This document shows, piece by piece, positions 7,710-13,974 of a stretch of 41,879 bases of DNA; positions within the stretch are counted from its first letter, which is position 1; each line of letters begins with the position of its first letter. Location of the stretch: the NCBI GenBank assembly GCA_031268095.1, contig JAIRXU010000006.1:1-41879 (forward strand), read 5' to 3'. A model generated the notes under the pieces. That model did not search any database. It was not told where the DNA came from and saw only the letters and a program-made list of their open reading frames with translations. Made by a program: the position numbers and the translations under genes. The stretch is from Oscillospiraceae bacterium (GTDB taxonomy: Bacteria; Bacillota; Clostridia; Oscillospirales; Acutalibacteraceae).

Positions 7710-7738
7710 ATTATAATCTTTCTCCTTTTTCATGTCAA
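7710..7738 (-). promoter_or_regulatory. Perfect-consensus sigma-A promoter inside the site-flanked segment
   Basis: On the minus strand TTGACA (7738-7733), a 17-bp spacer and TATAAT (7715-7710). Transcription would start near 7703, inside palindrome 1, and run to the recombinase gene at 7622. No comparable promoter is seen for the plus-strand gene at 7913. The fully consensus promoter lies between two inversely oriented sites, so inversion would turn it towards 7913. Confidence 0.8.
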
Positions 7739-7814
7739 TAGTCACTTTCAAAAACGGCAAAACGCCAGTTTATTTGTCGGAATACGAACAAAAATAGTGC
7801 ATTATGTCTAGATT

Positions 7815-7850
7815 TTTATTCCGCGAAAGGTACACCTTTGGCGGACACGT
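7815..7850. repeat. Recombinase-site-like palindrome 2, central AC (inverse of site 1)
   Basis: The left arm TTTATTCCGCGAAAGGT (7815-7831) matches the site 1 left arm at 15 of 17 positions; the centre is AC (7832-7833) and the right arm begins ACCTTTGGCGGA. Read on the minus strand the core AAAGGTGTACCTTT is identical to site 1 read on the plus strand, so the two sites are in inverted orientation, 146 bp centre to centre. A lone half-site CGGAATAC lies between them at 7778-7785. Confidence 0.7.
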
Positions 7851-7856
7851 ACAAAC

Positions 7857-7880
7857 AACTTCATAATAGCCTATGAAGTT
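7857..7880 (+). terminator. Hairpin in the leader of the 7913 gene
   Basis: AACTTCAT (7857-7864) pairs with ATGAAGTT (7873-7880), followed by TTATTTTG. It lies between palindrome 2 and the ribosome site of the 7913 gene. A weak terminator or attenuator; it would moderate read-through in either promoter orientation. Confidence 0.45.
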
Positions 7881-7912
7881 TTATTTTGCCATAAAAAGGA
7901 GTAATCGCTATA

Positions 7913-8869
7913 ATGGGAAGATTTTGTCAAAACTGCGGCGCGTCACAATCTGACACAGCTAAATTCTGCGCAAGCTGCGGAGCGCAGGTGCTTGATGTCG
8001 CTGTGCCGCTGCCAAATTATCAATCGCATTATGAGCCACAACTTCACTTACCTGTCACGGCACCTGCAAAGAAAAAGCCGCTTTATAAGCGGTGGTGGTT
8101 CTGGTTGATTGTTGTTTTTGCTGTCGGAATTATTGGCAATATTGTGCAGTTGCTTGGTGGACAAGGCGATAACGGAAATAGTTCTACTGGCAACGTTGTT
8201 TTATCCGGCTCCACCAGCACAAGCAAAACGGTCACATCTGGCAATCGCCAGCAAGTATCTCAGCAACAGGTTGAATTTGCTTTGAATGAGTATGATGTCT
8301 ATGAAAATTCGACAGTTATAATCATATCGCACAATATTAATAGCTTGATTGATAATGTCTCTTATAAAAGGACGGCTCAATATAAATATATGGATTTAGA
8401 AACTACAGGAATTGTATCATTTAAGTATAATCCAGATACTAATGAATGGCAACGATATCCCGCAGGAGATTCGATATTCACACAAGAGGAAAAATGGAAT
8501 GTGAATGGCGAATGGGTTTTCTATGAATCATTTGGCACTACTTCATCAGGCAATCAACACTTCATTGATTTCAAGATTAACATTCGTAAAATTGACCCCG
8601 ACACCCCAGAAAATTATGGTATGCTTATAGTTTGCGACGTGTTTTATAATGGGAGTTTGCATTTTGCCCTCCGAGATATATTTGAGGAGTATAGCTATAA
8701 TGCATATCTAAAAAAGGGCGAAAAGGTGGTTGGAAGACATTCTTTTGAAATCAAGGAAAATTGGCCCCACATAACAAAGCTAACGATTATTCTTGATAAA
8801 GATGAAGGTGTTAGTCTTGGTGTGAGTTCCCCAGGCAATTATAGATCTTGTCCATGTGAACGAAAATAG
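7913..8869 (+). CDS. Zinc-ribbon membrane-anchored extracytoplasmic protein
   Basis: The 318-residue product starts with a zinc ribbon (C-Q-N-C-G ... C-A-S-C-G, residues 5-25), a Pro-rich linker, then K-K-P-L-Y-K-R-W-W-F-W-L and a single membrane span (about 62-80). A Ser/Thr-rich linker leads to a ~190-residue beta-rich domain that I do not recognise. AAGGAG lies 11 bases before the ATG. The K-P-L-Y-K-R-W-W-F-W-L anchor recurs in the 10213-10461 protein. The frame ends at 8869, but a Trp-rich tail lies just beyond in the -1 frame (8860-8961), so the natural C-terminus may be longer. The gene faces a putative invertible promoter. Confidence 0.75.
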   Translation: MGRFCQNCGASQSDTAKFCASCGAQVLDVAVPLPNYQSHYEPQLHLPVTAPAKKKPLYKRWWFWLIVVFAVGIIGNIVQLLGGQGDNGNSSTGNVVLSGSTSTSKTVTSGNRQQVSQQQVEFALNEYDVYENSTVIIISHNINSLIDNVSYKRTAQYKYMDLETTGIVSFKYNPDTNEWQRYPAGDSIFTQEEKWNVNGEWVFYESFGTTSSGNQHFIDFKINIRKIDPDTPENYGMLIVCDVFYNGSLHFALRDIFEEYSYNAYLKKGEKVVGRHSFEIKENWPHITKLTIILDKDEGVSLGVSSPGNYRSCPCERK

Positions 8870-8961
8870 CAAGCCAAGAAATCATTATTGATCTTTTAAA
8901 GAAAAGATCAAGTAAAAGGAACTTATTCTTTGTCTGCTTCGGCTTTATCTGGATGTGGTAG
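8860..8961 (+). pseudogene. Out-of-frame Trp-rich C-terminal tail of the 7913 gene
   Basis: In the -1 frame relative to the preceding CDS, 33 codons end S-K-R-N-L-F-F-V-C-F-G-F-I-W-M-W-stop. Eleven residues (F-F-V-C-F-G-F-I-W-M-W) are identical to the end of the 1237-2175 protein and the DNA is nearly identical too, so this is a real relic or a real alternative C-terminus. The overlap with the main frame ends in CGAAAATAG, an A-run directly before the stop, and GATCTTTT/AAAAGATC (8890-8909) can form a hairpin downstream. Frameshift mutation is the simplest reading; programmed -1 shifting is possible but unproven. Confidence 0.6.
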
Positions 8962-8990
8962 TAAAAAAACATCCAGGCAAAACCAAACCA

Positions 8991-9034
8991 AAACCGGCAA
9001 GCGAATGAAACAACGCTTGCCGGTTTGTTTTGTT
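8991..9034. terminator. Bidirectional Rho-independent terminator
   Basis: AAACCGGCAAGCG (8991-9003) pairs perfectly with CGCTTGCCGGTTT (9014-9026), with T-rich flanks on both strands. It separates the 7913 gene and tail from the converging minus-strand gene at 9053. Confidence 0.85.
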
Positions 9035-9052
9035 CATTGCTCCCTTGCGCGG

Positions 9053-9220
9053 TTATTTCTTATCATCAATTTTCGTCTTTCCGCCACACAAGGTACAAAG
9101 AACATAACGTTCCCCTTGGCAGTGATAGCATTTATCTTTGCCGTTCAGTTTGCCAGTCGCATCGCAACGGGGGCACTTCATTTTTCCGAGACCCTTACAC
9201 TGGTGACACTGTTTCGCCAT
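9053..9220 (-). CDS. Small DnaJ-type zinc-finger protein
   Basis: The 55-residue protein consists almost only of four Cys-x-x-Cys units resembling the DnaJ central zinc domain (CxxCxGxG): C-H-Q-C-K-G-L-G, C-P-R-C-D-A-T-G, C-Y-H-C-Q-G-E-R and C-T-L-C-G-G-K-T. They would bind two zinc ions. There is no J domain, so it is a stand-alone zinc-finger module, perhaps a protein-binding adaptor. The ATG at 9220 is preferred over upstream starts because AAAGGAG lies about 9 bases before it. It follows the M48 protease gene after a terminator. Confidence 0.75.
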   Translation of the reverse strand: MAKQCHQCKGLGKMKCPRCDATGKLNGKDKCYHCQGERYVLCTLCGGKTKIDDKK

Positions 9221-9256
9221 GATGTAAAACTCCTTTAAGCAAGTAAATTTTATCGC

Positions 9257-9299
9257 AAAAACGGCAAGCATTGGTTCAGTCCATGCTTGCCGTTTTTTT
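9257..9299. terminator. Rho-independent terminator between M48 and zinc-finger genes
   Basis: ACGGCAAGCAT (9261-9271) pairs with ATGCTTGCCGT (9283-9293), flanked by A- and T-runs, so it can work on both strands. For the minus strand it lies just after the stop codon at 9303. Confidence 0.8.
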
Positions 9300-9302
9300 G
9301 GC

Positions 9303-10208
9303 CTAATAAATCACTTTCTCTAGCTGCTCAATCCGAAGCGTAATATGAGGATGGGTGGCTTTGAACTGTTCCTTTACGCTCTGCGGCTTTTCAATGGCTA
9401 TGCTGTATAGCTTGATTAAAGCACCATTGAGTTCCTTGCCAAAGCCGCTTTTAAGCGCGAAGCCATCTGCCCGATACTCATTTTGACGACTCTTGTGCAT
9501 CAAAATTAATTCCCCAATAAAATTGATAACTTTCAGCGGATAATAAAATAGCACCTTAACCAAAGTGATAAGAAACCCGCCGTTTTCATGACGATTGATA
9601 AAGTCCGTTAGCTTGCCGAAGAAAAAAGACATAAAAAAGTTGCTGACCGTCATTAATAAAACCGCTTCGGTATCGTGATGCGCAAAATGCCCCAACTCGT
9701 GCGCAATTAAGCCTTTTAAGCAATCGTCATTGAGCAACTCAACGCTGCCCCTTGTCAAAACTAGCGTGCTTTTACCAAACGCAAAAGCATTGATGCTCAT
9801 ATCTTCTTTGATATAAAGATTGATGGTTTCCGGTAAGTTTTCGGACTTTTCAAGTGCCGCAGCATAGACTTCCGCAAATAGCGGTAGTAGTCGCTCTTTT
9901 TCTGATTTTAACCGTAGCGGTCTTATCCCCGATACCCTGCGCCATAGCTTTTCGGCAACATTCGAGAAAGCAATCATTGTCGTAATAATATAAATCGGGA
10001 AAAAAGCTATAAAGAAAAAGAGATAAAATAAGTACCACGCCACATAAGCGCCATTGCCGCTCGTTCGCGCGGGATTATTAGGTCGCGATTTAGCTTGTGG
10101 CATCTGTGACGGCTGTGCTGGTGCAATCGGCACTGGTGCGCCACAGCTTGCACAAAATTTCGCAATATCAGGCAAGGACGCGCCGCAGTCTGGACAGAAC
10201 TTAGCCAT
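9303..10208 (-). CDS. Zinc-ribbon M48-family membrane metalloprotease
   Basis: The product has 301 residues from the ATG at 10208, chosen because GGAGGG lies 8 bases upstream and it begins exactly at the zinc ribbon. C-P-D-C-G ... C-A-S-C-G (residues 5-23) is followed by a membrane span (55-80). An M48 (HtpX/Ste24-like) domain carries H-E-L-G-H at 170-174, N-E-Y-R-A-D with the third ligand Glu244, and the late T-H-P-H segment near the C-terminus. Two further hydrophobic segments (about 183-200 and 212-238) are typical of the family. Such proteases act at the membrane in protein quality control or processing. A zinc ribbon fused to M48 is uncommon; it shares the module with both neighbours. 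Confidence 0.88.
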   Translation of the reverse strand: MAKFCPDCGASLPDIAKFCASCGAPVPIAPAQPSQMPQAKSRPNNPARTSGNGAYVAWYLFYLFFFIAFFPIYIITTMIAFSNVAEKLWRRVSGIRPLRLKSEKERLLPLFAEVYAAALEKSENLPETINLYIKEDMSINAFAFGKSTLVLTRGSVELLNDDCLKGLIAHELGHFAHHDTEAVLLMTVSNFFMSFFFGKLTDFINRHENGGFLITLVKVLFYYPLKVINFIGELILMHKSRQNEYRADGFALKSGFGKELNGALIKLYSIAIEKPQSVKEQFKATHPHITLRIEQLEKVIY

Positions 10209-10212
10209 GAAA

Positions 10213-10461
10213 TTACCCTCCCACGCTGTTTTCAAGCGGTATAATGACATTGACAATGATATTGGCAATTAAGCCAACAACAGCAAAGGCAATCAACCAA
10301 AACCACCATCGCTTATACAATGGTTTCTTTTGGTTAGGCGACGGTATTGGTGGCCCGGATTGTTGAATCACAAGCTCTTGTGAGGTCGCATGACCGCAGG
10401 AAATGCAAAATTTCGCGTTCGGGGTTAAGGTTGCGCCGCAGTTTTCACAAAAATTTGTCAT
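10213..10461 (-). CDS. Short zinc-ribbon single-span membrane protein
   Basis: The 82-residue product has a zinc ribbon (C-E-N-C-G ... C-I-S-C-G, residues 5-22), a linker with S-P-N-Q-K-K-P-L-Y-K-R-W-W-F-W-L, and one membrane span to the end. The linker and first turn of the span nearly match the 7913 protein, so the two are paralogues in which this one has no extracytoplasmic domain, either by truncation or as a real short form. The ribosome site AGGGGG precedes the ATG. It sits 4 bases before the M48 gene and 13 after the coupling ATPase, so all are probably one transcript. Confidence 0.75.
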   Translation of the reverse strand: MTNFCENCGATLTPNAKFCISCGHATSQELVIQQSGPPIPSPNQKKPLYKRWWFWLIAFAVVGLIANIIVNVIIPLENSVGG

Positions 10462-10474
10462 CAGTTTTATCCCC

Positions 10475-11857
10475 CTAAAATGGTTTATTTATGTTTACGC
10501 GCGTGTGAAGCATTTTATCACGCGAAACAAAAATTGCTTGCCCGGTTCCCAATAACTTAATATCGTCCGGGTGATAAAGATACTCGCGGGTTTTTCGCAG
10601 CGAACCCAAATTCGTGCTTTGCGCTTCGCCGCTCTCGCCCGTGATTTGATACGTCGCTTGCAAAGTTTCTCGGGTACCGACGACATTTGCCCAATGCTCG
10701 GCATTGACAGAGCTGTTTTGACGTAAAACAATATAGTTGTTACAATTTTCAATAACTTGCTCTGTGAACTGCTCTGACACTTGCCCCAAATCTGATAGGC
10801 TTTGCGTTGCTAAAATACAAGTTACATTCGCTGACCGCGATTTATTCACGAGGTCAAGTAACGCCCCGCTGGCATAGGTGTTAATCTCATCCATGATGTA
10901 AAAAATACGTTTTTTCTTTTCGTGGTAAAAATGACTGACGGCTTTTTTGCTGTCGATAATAATCAAATTGCCAATCAGCGGTGATGTTTCGGGATAAAGC
11001 AGCGGATTCAAGATAAACAAAATCACGGCGTTTTCCTGTAAGGCCGTGTAAATATCAATCCCGCTTTCGTCAAAGATTTTTCCCAAGTCGCTATCCCGAA
11101 TGGTCGCAAAGCGGGCAGCCGCACCCTCGGCAATTTCGCCACTGACTTTGGCTAAAGCCACATCTTCAAGGTGTTCCTCTTTGCTGATTAACTTTTTTTC
11201 GCTAATATCTTTGCTCAATTTAACAAAACTCGCTTTGGGTAAATATTGTGTCAGGCTGTCCAGCGAAATCGCAATATCCTGCATTGCCAAGAGCCGACAC
11301 AGCCGCCCAATATAGCGTTCTGTGTTGTATTTGTAGTGCGGCTCACTCCAGCTTGTCATGTTAATCAGCATATCTTTAATCACATCGGTGCTGGTGTTCT
11401 TGAACGGATTGTATTTATCGCTGGCAGTTGGGTCATTCAGATTGATCACATAAATTTTTCTATCGGGGCAAAGCTGTCTTGTCATTTCAAGGAGTGACCC
11501 TGCGTTGGTGTCGCCCTTGCCGTCAATAATTAGCATGGGATAATCAAATTGTGCGCCCGCCTGCAAAAAATTTGCCAGCGCGACGGTTTTACCGCTCCCA
11601 GTTGTACCGCAAATAAAAACGTGCTTGGCATCGCTGGGGATAAACACGTTTTTTCGGTTGGCAGTGCCAATAAATACGGATTCTTCGGCGGGCTTATAGC
11701 CCGCAAAGCGCGGCTTGTTTCGCGCTTGCTCATAGTCACGCACAAAATCAAAGACATCACTTTTATCCCGCTTGCCAAAAATCATTCGGATTAAGCCCAT
11801 AAAAACACCCCCGGTTGCTAAAATTACAACAACACCAAAAATATCAATGCCCGACAT
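10475..11857 (-). CDS. VirD4/TraG-like type IV coupling ATPase
   Basis: The 460-residue protein has an N-terminal membrane segment (about 5-25), Walker A G-T-T-G-S-G-K-T at 84-91, and Walker B I-M-D-E-I-N in the second half. The later motif A-T-Q-S-L-S-D-L corresponds to the conserved Gln-containing motif of VirD4/TraG/TrwB-type ATPases. Such coupling proteins bring the relaxosome to a conjugation channel and pump DNA. It is short for the family and lacks a large all-alpha domain insertion. Its ATG overlaps the end of the replication-relaxation gene by 14 bases, so the two are translationally linked. No VirB4 ATPase, VirB6 or relaxase was seen in the window, so the element is probably mobilizable rather than self-transmissible, or the rest has been lost. 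Confidence 0.85.
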   Translation of the reverse strand: MSGIDIFGVVVILATGGVFMGLIRMIFGKRDKSDVFDFVRDYEQARNKPRFAGYKPAEESVFIGTANRKNVFIPSDAKHVFICGTTGSGKTVALANFLQAGAQFDYPMLIIDGKGDTNAGSLLEMTRQLCPDRKIYVINLNDPTASDKYNPFKNTSTDVIKDMLINMTSWSEPHYKYNTERYIGRLCRLLAMQDIAISLDSLTQYLPKASFVKLSKDISEKKLISKEEHLEDVALAKVSGEIAEGAAARFATIRDSDLGKIFDESGIDIYTALQENAVILFILNPLLYPETSPLIGNLIIIDSKKAVSHFYHEKKKRIFYIMDEINTYASGALLDLVNKSRSANVTCILATQSLSDLGQVSEQFTEQVIENCNNYIVLRQNSSVNAEHWANVVGTRETLQATYQITGESGEAQSTNLGSLRKTREYLYHPDDIKLLGTGQAIFVSRDKMLHTRVNINKPF

Positions 11858-12485
11858 ATGCCAAAACGTCCTCTAACTGCCAAACTTCAATGTTGGAGTA
11901 TTCACCAGCAAAAATTTGCAGCAATGATTTTACTTTGCTGTTGTTCGTAATCCAAATTTGCTTATCATACTTTAAGTAGTTTTCTCTAATGTTTTCTTCC
12001 ATGCGGTCTTTTGGCTTGGGGCTTAGCTCAATTTCAACGGCAATGCGCTTACTATAATCATTTGCATTCACGACAAAATCCGGCTGATGCTTTCTGATGC
12101 CAAAGCCATCCCTAATATGTAGTTCTTTTTCGCTCTCAATCTTCGCAAAGGAAACACCATGCTTTAGGCAAAAGAAAACAACCGCGTCTAGAACATGGGT
12201 GTCATGGGCAATACGATCAACGCGGATTTTATCCTCGCGCTTGCTTACCCCGAGCAAAACCCGCCCCTTGTGACTTAGCGTATACAAATACGGGATGCCA
12301 TACAAGTATTTTTTTCTGGTCAGATAACCCGCTTCAAACAGCTTTTTTAATCTGCGGTCGGTAGCTCTGGCACCCTCGAACCCGCACAGCGTTTTAATAT
12401 GCCGCCCCAAGCAAAACCGGAAACGGTGGACTAACCGCAAAATTTCTAAATCCCGCGTTTGTAGCTCTAAACCTTTCGCACTCAA
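11844..12485 (-). CDS. Replication-relaxation (Replic_Relax) family protein
   Basis: The product is 213 residues. The N-terminal half is a winged helix (R-D-L-E-I-L-R-L-V-H-R-F-R-F, then the wing Y-L-Y-T-L-S-H-K-G). The C-terminal half carries K-H-Q-P-D-F-V-V and I-A-V-E-I-E-L-S ... K, spaced like the D / ExE / K residues of a PD-(D/E)XK nuclease-like fold. Replic_Relax proteins are found on Firmicutes plasmids and integrative elements beside coupling proteins and are thought to act in relaxation at the transfer or replication origin. The start is TTG at 12485, supported by AAGGGGGG six bases upstream. The upstream region contains a perfect 19-bp inverted repeat. Confidence 0.75.
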   Translation of the reverse strand: MSAKGLELQTRDLEILRLVHRFRFCLGRHIKTLCGFEGARATDRRLKKLFEAGYLTRKKYLYGIPYLYTLSHKGRVLLGVSKREDKIRVDRIAHDTHVLDAVVFFCLKHGVSFAKIESEKELHIRDGFGIRKHQPDFVVNANDYSKRIAVEIELSPKPKDRMEENIRENYLKYDKQIWITNNSKVKSLLQIFAGEYSNIEVWQLEDVLAYVGH

Positions 12486-12612
12486 AAAATCCCCCCTTAC
12501 TTTCTTTACTTACCTACACACTCCCTATCTATCCACTCTCTACACTCACACACTACCTACCAACCACCGCCCACCTTACAACACAGCACAACAAACAGAA
12601 TAATTCTCACGT
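12486..12612. other. C/A/T-rich tract lacking G, upstream of the Replic_Relax gene
   Basis: About 110 bases of the plus strand contain almost no G (CACTCC, CTATCTATCC, CTCTACACTC). Strand asymmetry of this sort is seen at some replication and transfer origins, but no iterons are evident. No gene seen. Confidence 0.35.
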
Positions 12613-12670
12613 TGTGAAAGAGGGGTCACGGGTCTTTTTGCATAAAAATAGCCGTGACCCCTCTTTCACA
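12613..12670. repeat. Perfect 19-bp inverted repeat, candidate oriT or terminator
   Basis: TGTGAAAGAGGGGTCACGG (12613-12631) and CCGTGACCCCTCTTTCACA (12652-12670) are exact reverse complements around a 20-nt loop that begins GTCTTTTTGC. Long perfect repeats beside a relaxation-type gene are typical of oriT regions. The T- and A-rich loop is not followed by a T-run outside the stem, so it is not a standard terminator. Confidence 0.55.
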
Positions 12671-12854
12671 CAAGCCAAAATTCTGCTTCAAAGTGTTGTG
12701 GCGTAAGGGTTTTGGGCGGTGGTTGCTTTCTAGTCCATCTTTATGCGCCCTGCGGTGTCATTAGAACAGGGTTGGTTTTGACGCGCAGGAATAGGGTGGC
12801 AGTGGGACAGGCAAAGAAAAACCAAGCGTTTAAGCTTGGCTTGGATAATTTATT
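12671..12854. other. Intergenic stretch with a short hairpin
   Basis: No gene with a ribosome site. CCAAGC (12822-12827) and GCTTGG (12834-12839) form a small hairpin whose minus-strand flank is TTTTTC, a possible weak minus-strand terminator. A plus-strand frame across 12845-12890 encodes an aromatic-rich stretch (L-L-W-L-W-F-F-F-G-L-V-Y) that may be a decayed copy of the Trp-rich tail. Confidence 0.35.
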
Positions 12855-13600
12855 GTGGTTGTGGTTTTTCTTTGGTTTGGTATATGGCTTAGCGGATATA
12901 CCACCAATCCATCAACCCATACAAACTGCCATCCACAAAATTTGTCTAGCGGAATCCAGATAAAAGTGAATTCCGCAAGTGGTAACACCATGCAAGTGGA
13001 AGTGGGTACAGCTGTCACCGTAACCTACACGGCAAGCCAGACGGGGGGCGCGAGCGGTACGGCCAACTCGACGGGGATCGAGCTGACCTTCAACGAGTCG
13101 GTGACGGGACTGACGGCGGGCGACATCACGATGACGAACGATACCGGCGCCGCCGTAAAAGGCGCGCTGAGCGGCTCGGGCACGACTTGGACGATCGCGC
13201 TTTTCCGAGTGGGCGCGCAGGGGAACGTCACGGTGAGCGTGGCCAACTTTGGCACCTACGTCGTGAACACCCCCCCGCTGCCCGTGGCGATTTACAAAGG
13301 GCCATCCAATCCGGTGAAGTTCGCCAATCCATCCTACACCGTGATTTACAGGCAAACGACGCAGCTTAACGCTTCCGGCACAGGCTTGACCTGCGAATCC
13401 GACAATCCGCGGATTCAGGTCGACGAAAAAGGAAAAATCACATCCGTGAAAGCGCCTGCCTTCTCCTTCAATAGGCGTCAGAGCGCGACCATTACCGTCA
13501 CCGACGGCGAGAGCAGCGACACCTGCGCACGGTGAGCGTCACCTACGCCTGGTGGCAGTGGCTGATCCTGATCTTCCTGTTTGGCTGGCTCTGGTATTGA
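12855..13600 (+). pseudogene. 3' part of an Ig-like domain surface protein, frameshifted before its Trp-rich tail
   Basis: The frame 12855-13535 contains a bacterial Ig-like repeat from about 13010 (S-T-G-I-E-L-T-F-N-E-S-V-T-G-L, then G-N-V-T-V-S-V-A-N-F-G-T), followed by a Big_2-type domain (I-Q-V-D-E-K-G-K-I-T-S-V). It then stops at 13535; in the -1 frame the sequence continues T-V-S-V-T-Y-A and ends W-W-Q-W-L-I-L-I-F-L-F-G-W-L-W-Y-stop at 13600. Restoring one base before 13530 would join them. The first ~150 bases are AT-rich and encode no recognisable domain, whereas the Ig part is GC-rich like the host, so the gene was probably cut by insertion of the element at about 12,990-13,040. The start coordinate is only the open frame limit. 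Confidence 0.65.
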
Positions 13601-13687
13601 TGATTGACATCTGACGCGACAGACGCAGAGAGTGAGCGGCGCGGCAACAGTTCGCTGGCCGGCCAGTTTATCACGGGCAGAAAAGAA

Positions 13688-13725
13688 AACCCGCCAGAGC
13701 CACAACACTCTGGCGGGTTCATTTT
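13688..13725. terminator. Rho-independent terminator between converging remnants
   Basis: AACCCGCCAGAG (13688-13699) pairs perfectly with CTCTGGCGGGTT (13708-13719), followed by CATTTT on the plus strand; the minus strand continues TTTTCTTTT. It ends the Ig-like gene and, on the other strand, the 13762 fragment. Confidence 0.85.
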
Positions 13726-13761
13726 AGGCAAGCAACAGCCGTCGCCCAGCCCCCACTTATT

Positions 13762-13929
13762 TCACATGAAAGGAAAACGCCGCGCCGCCGCGCCCGCTTG
13801 CGTCACTTTCAGCGGGCGCAAAGCCTTCCCTCCGGCAAGCGCCTCCCGCAAAGCGTCCGCGTCGCCGATATGACAGCCCAAAATAGCGACAAAAACGGCG
13901 TCCCCAACCCCAACCCCTTGTCGCGTCGG
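13762..13929 (-). pseudogene. Unidentified C-terminal protein fragment
   Basis: Minus strand 13929-13762 is open for 55 codons in protein-like composition, with D-A-V-F-V-A-I-L-G-C-H-I-G-D, then A-L-R-E-A-L-A-G-G-K-A-L-R-P-L-K-V-T and R-R-F-P-F-M-stop. No start codon follows the preceding in-frame stop and there is no ribosome site. I do not recognise the family. It lies between the 3' end of the zinc-ribbon gene and a terminator, so it may be the remains of a downstream operon gene. Confidence 0.35.
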
Positions 13930-13974
13930 TCACCGCCAAGCTTGCCTGACCGCCAGGCTCCCTTGCGATCATAC

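Noticed and set aside
7771-7790. Third recombinase site at CGGAATAC
   Set aside because: Only one 8-bp half-site without a partner arm; noted only as a possible accessory site.
12845-12963. Fifth copy of the Trp-rich tail (L-W-L-W-F-F-F-G-L-V-Y)
   Set aside because: Resembles the tail but does not end there and lacks the F-G-x-x-W ending; at most a decayed copy.
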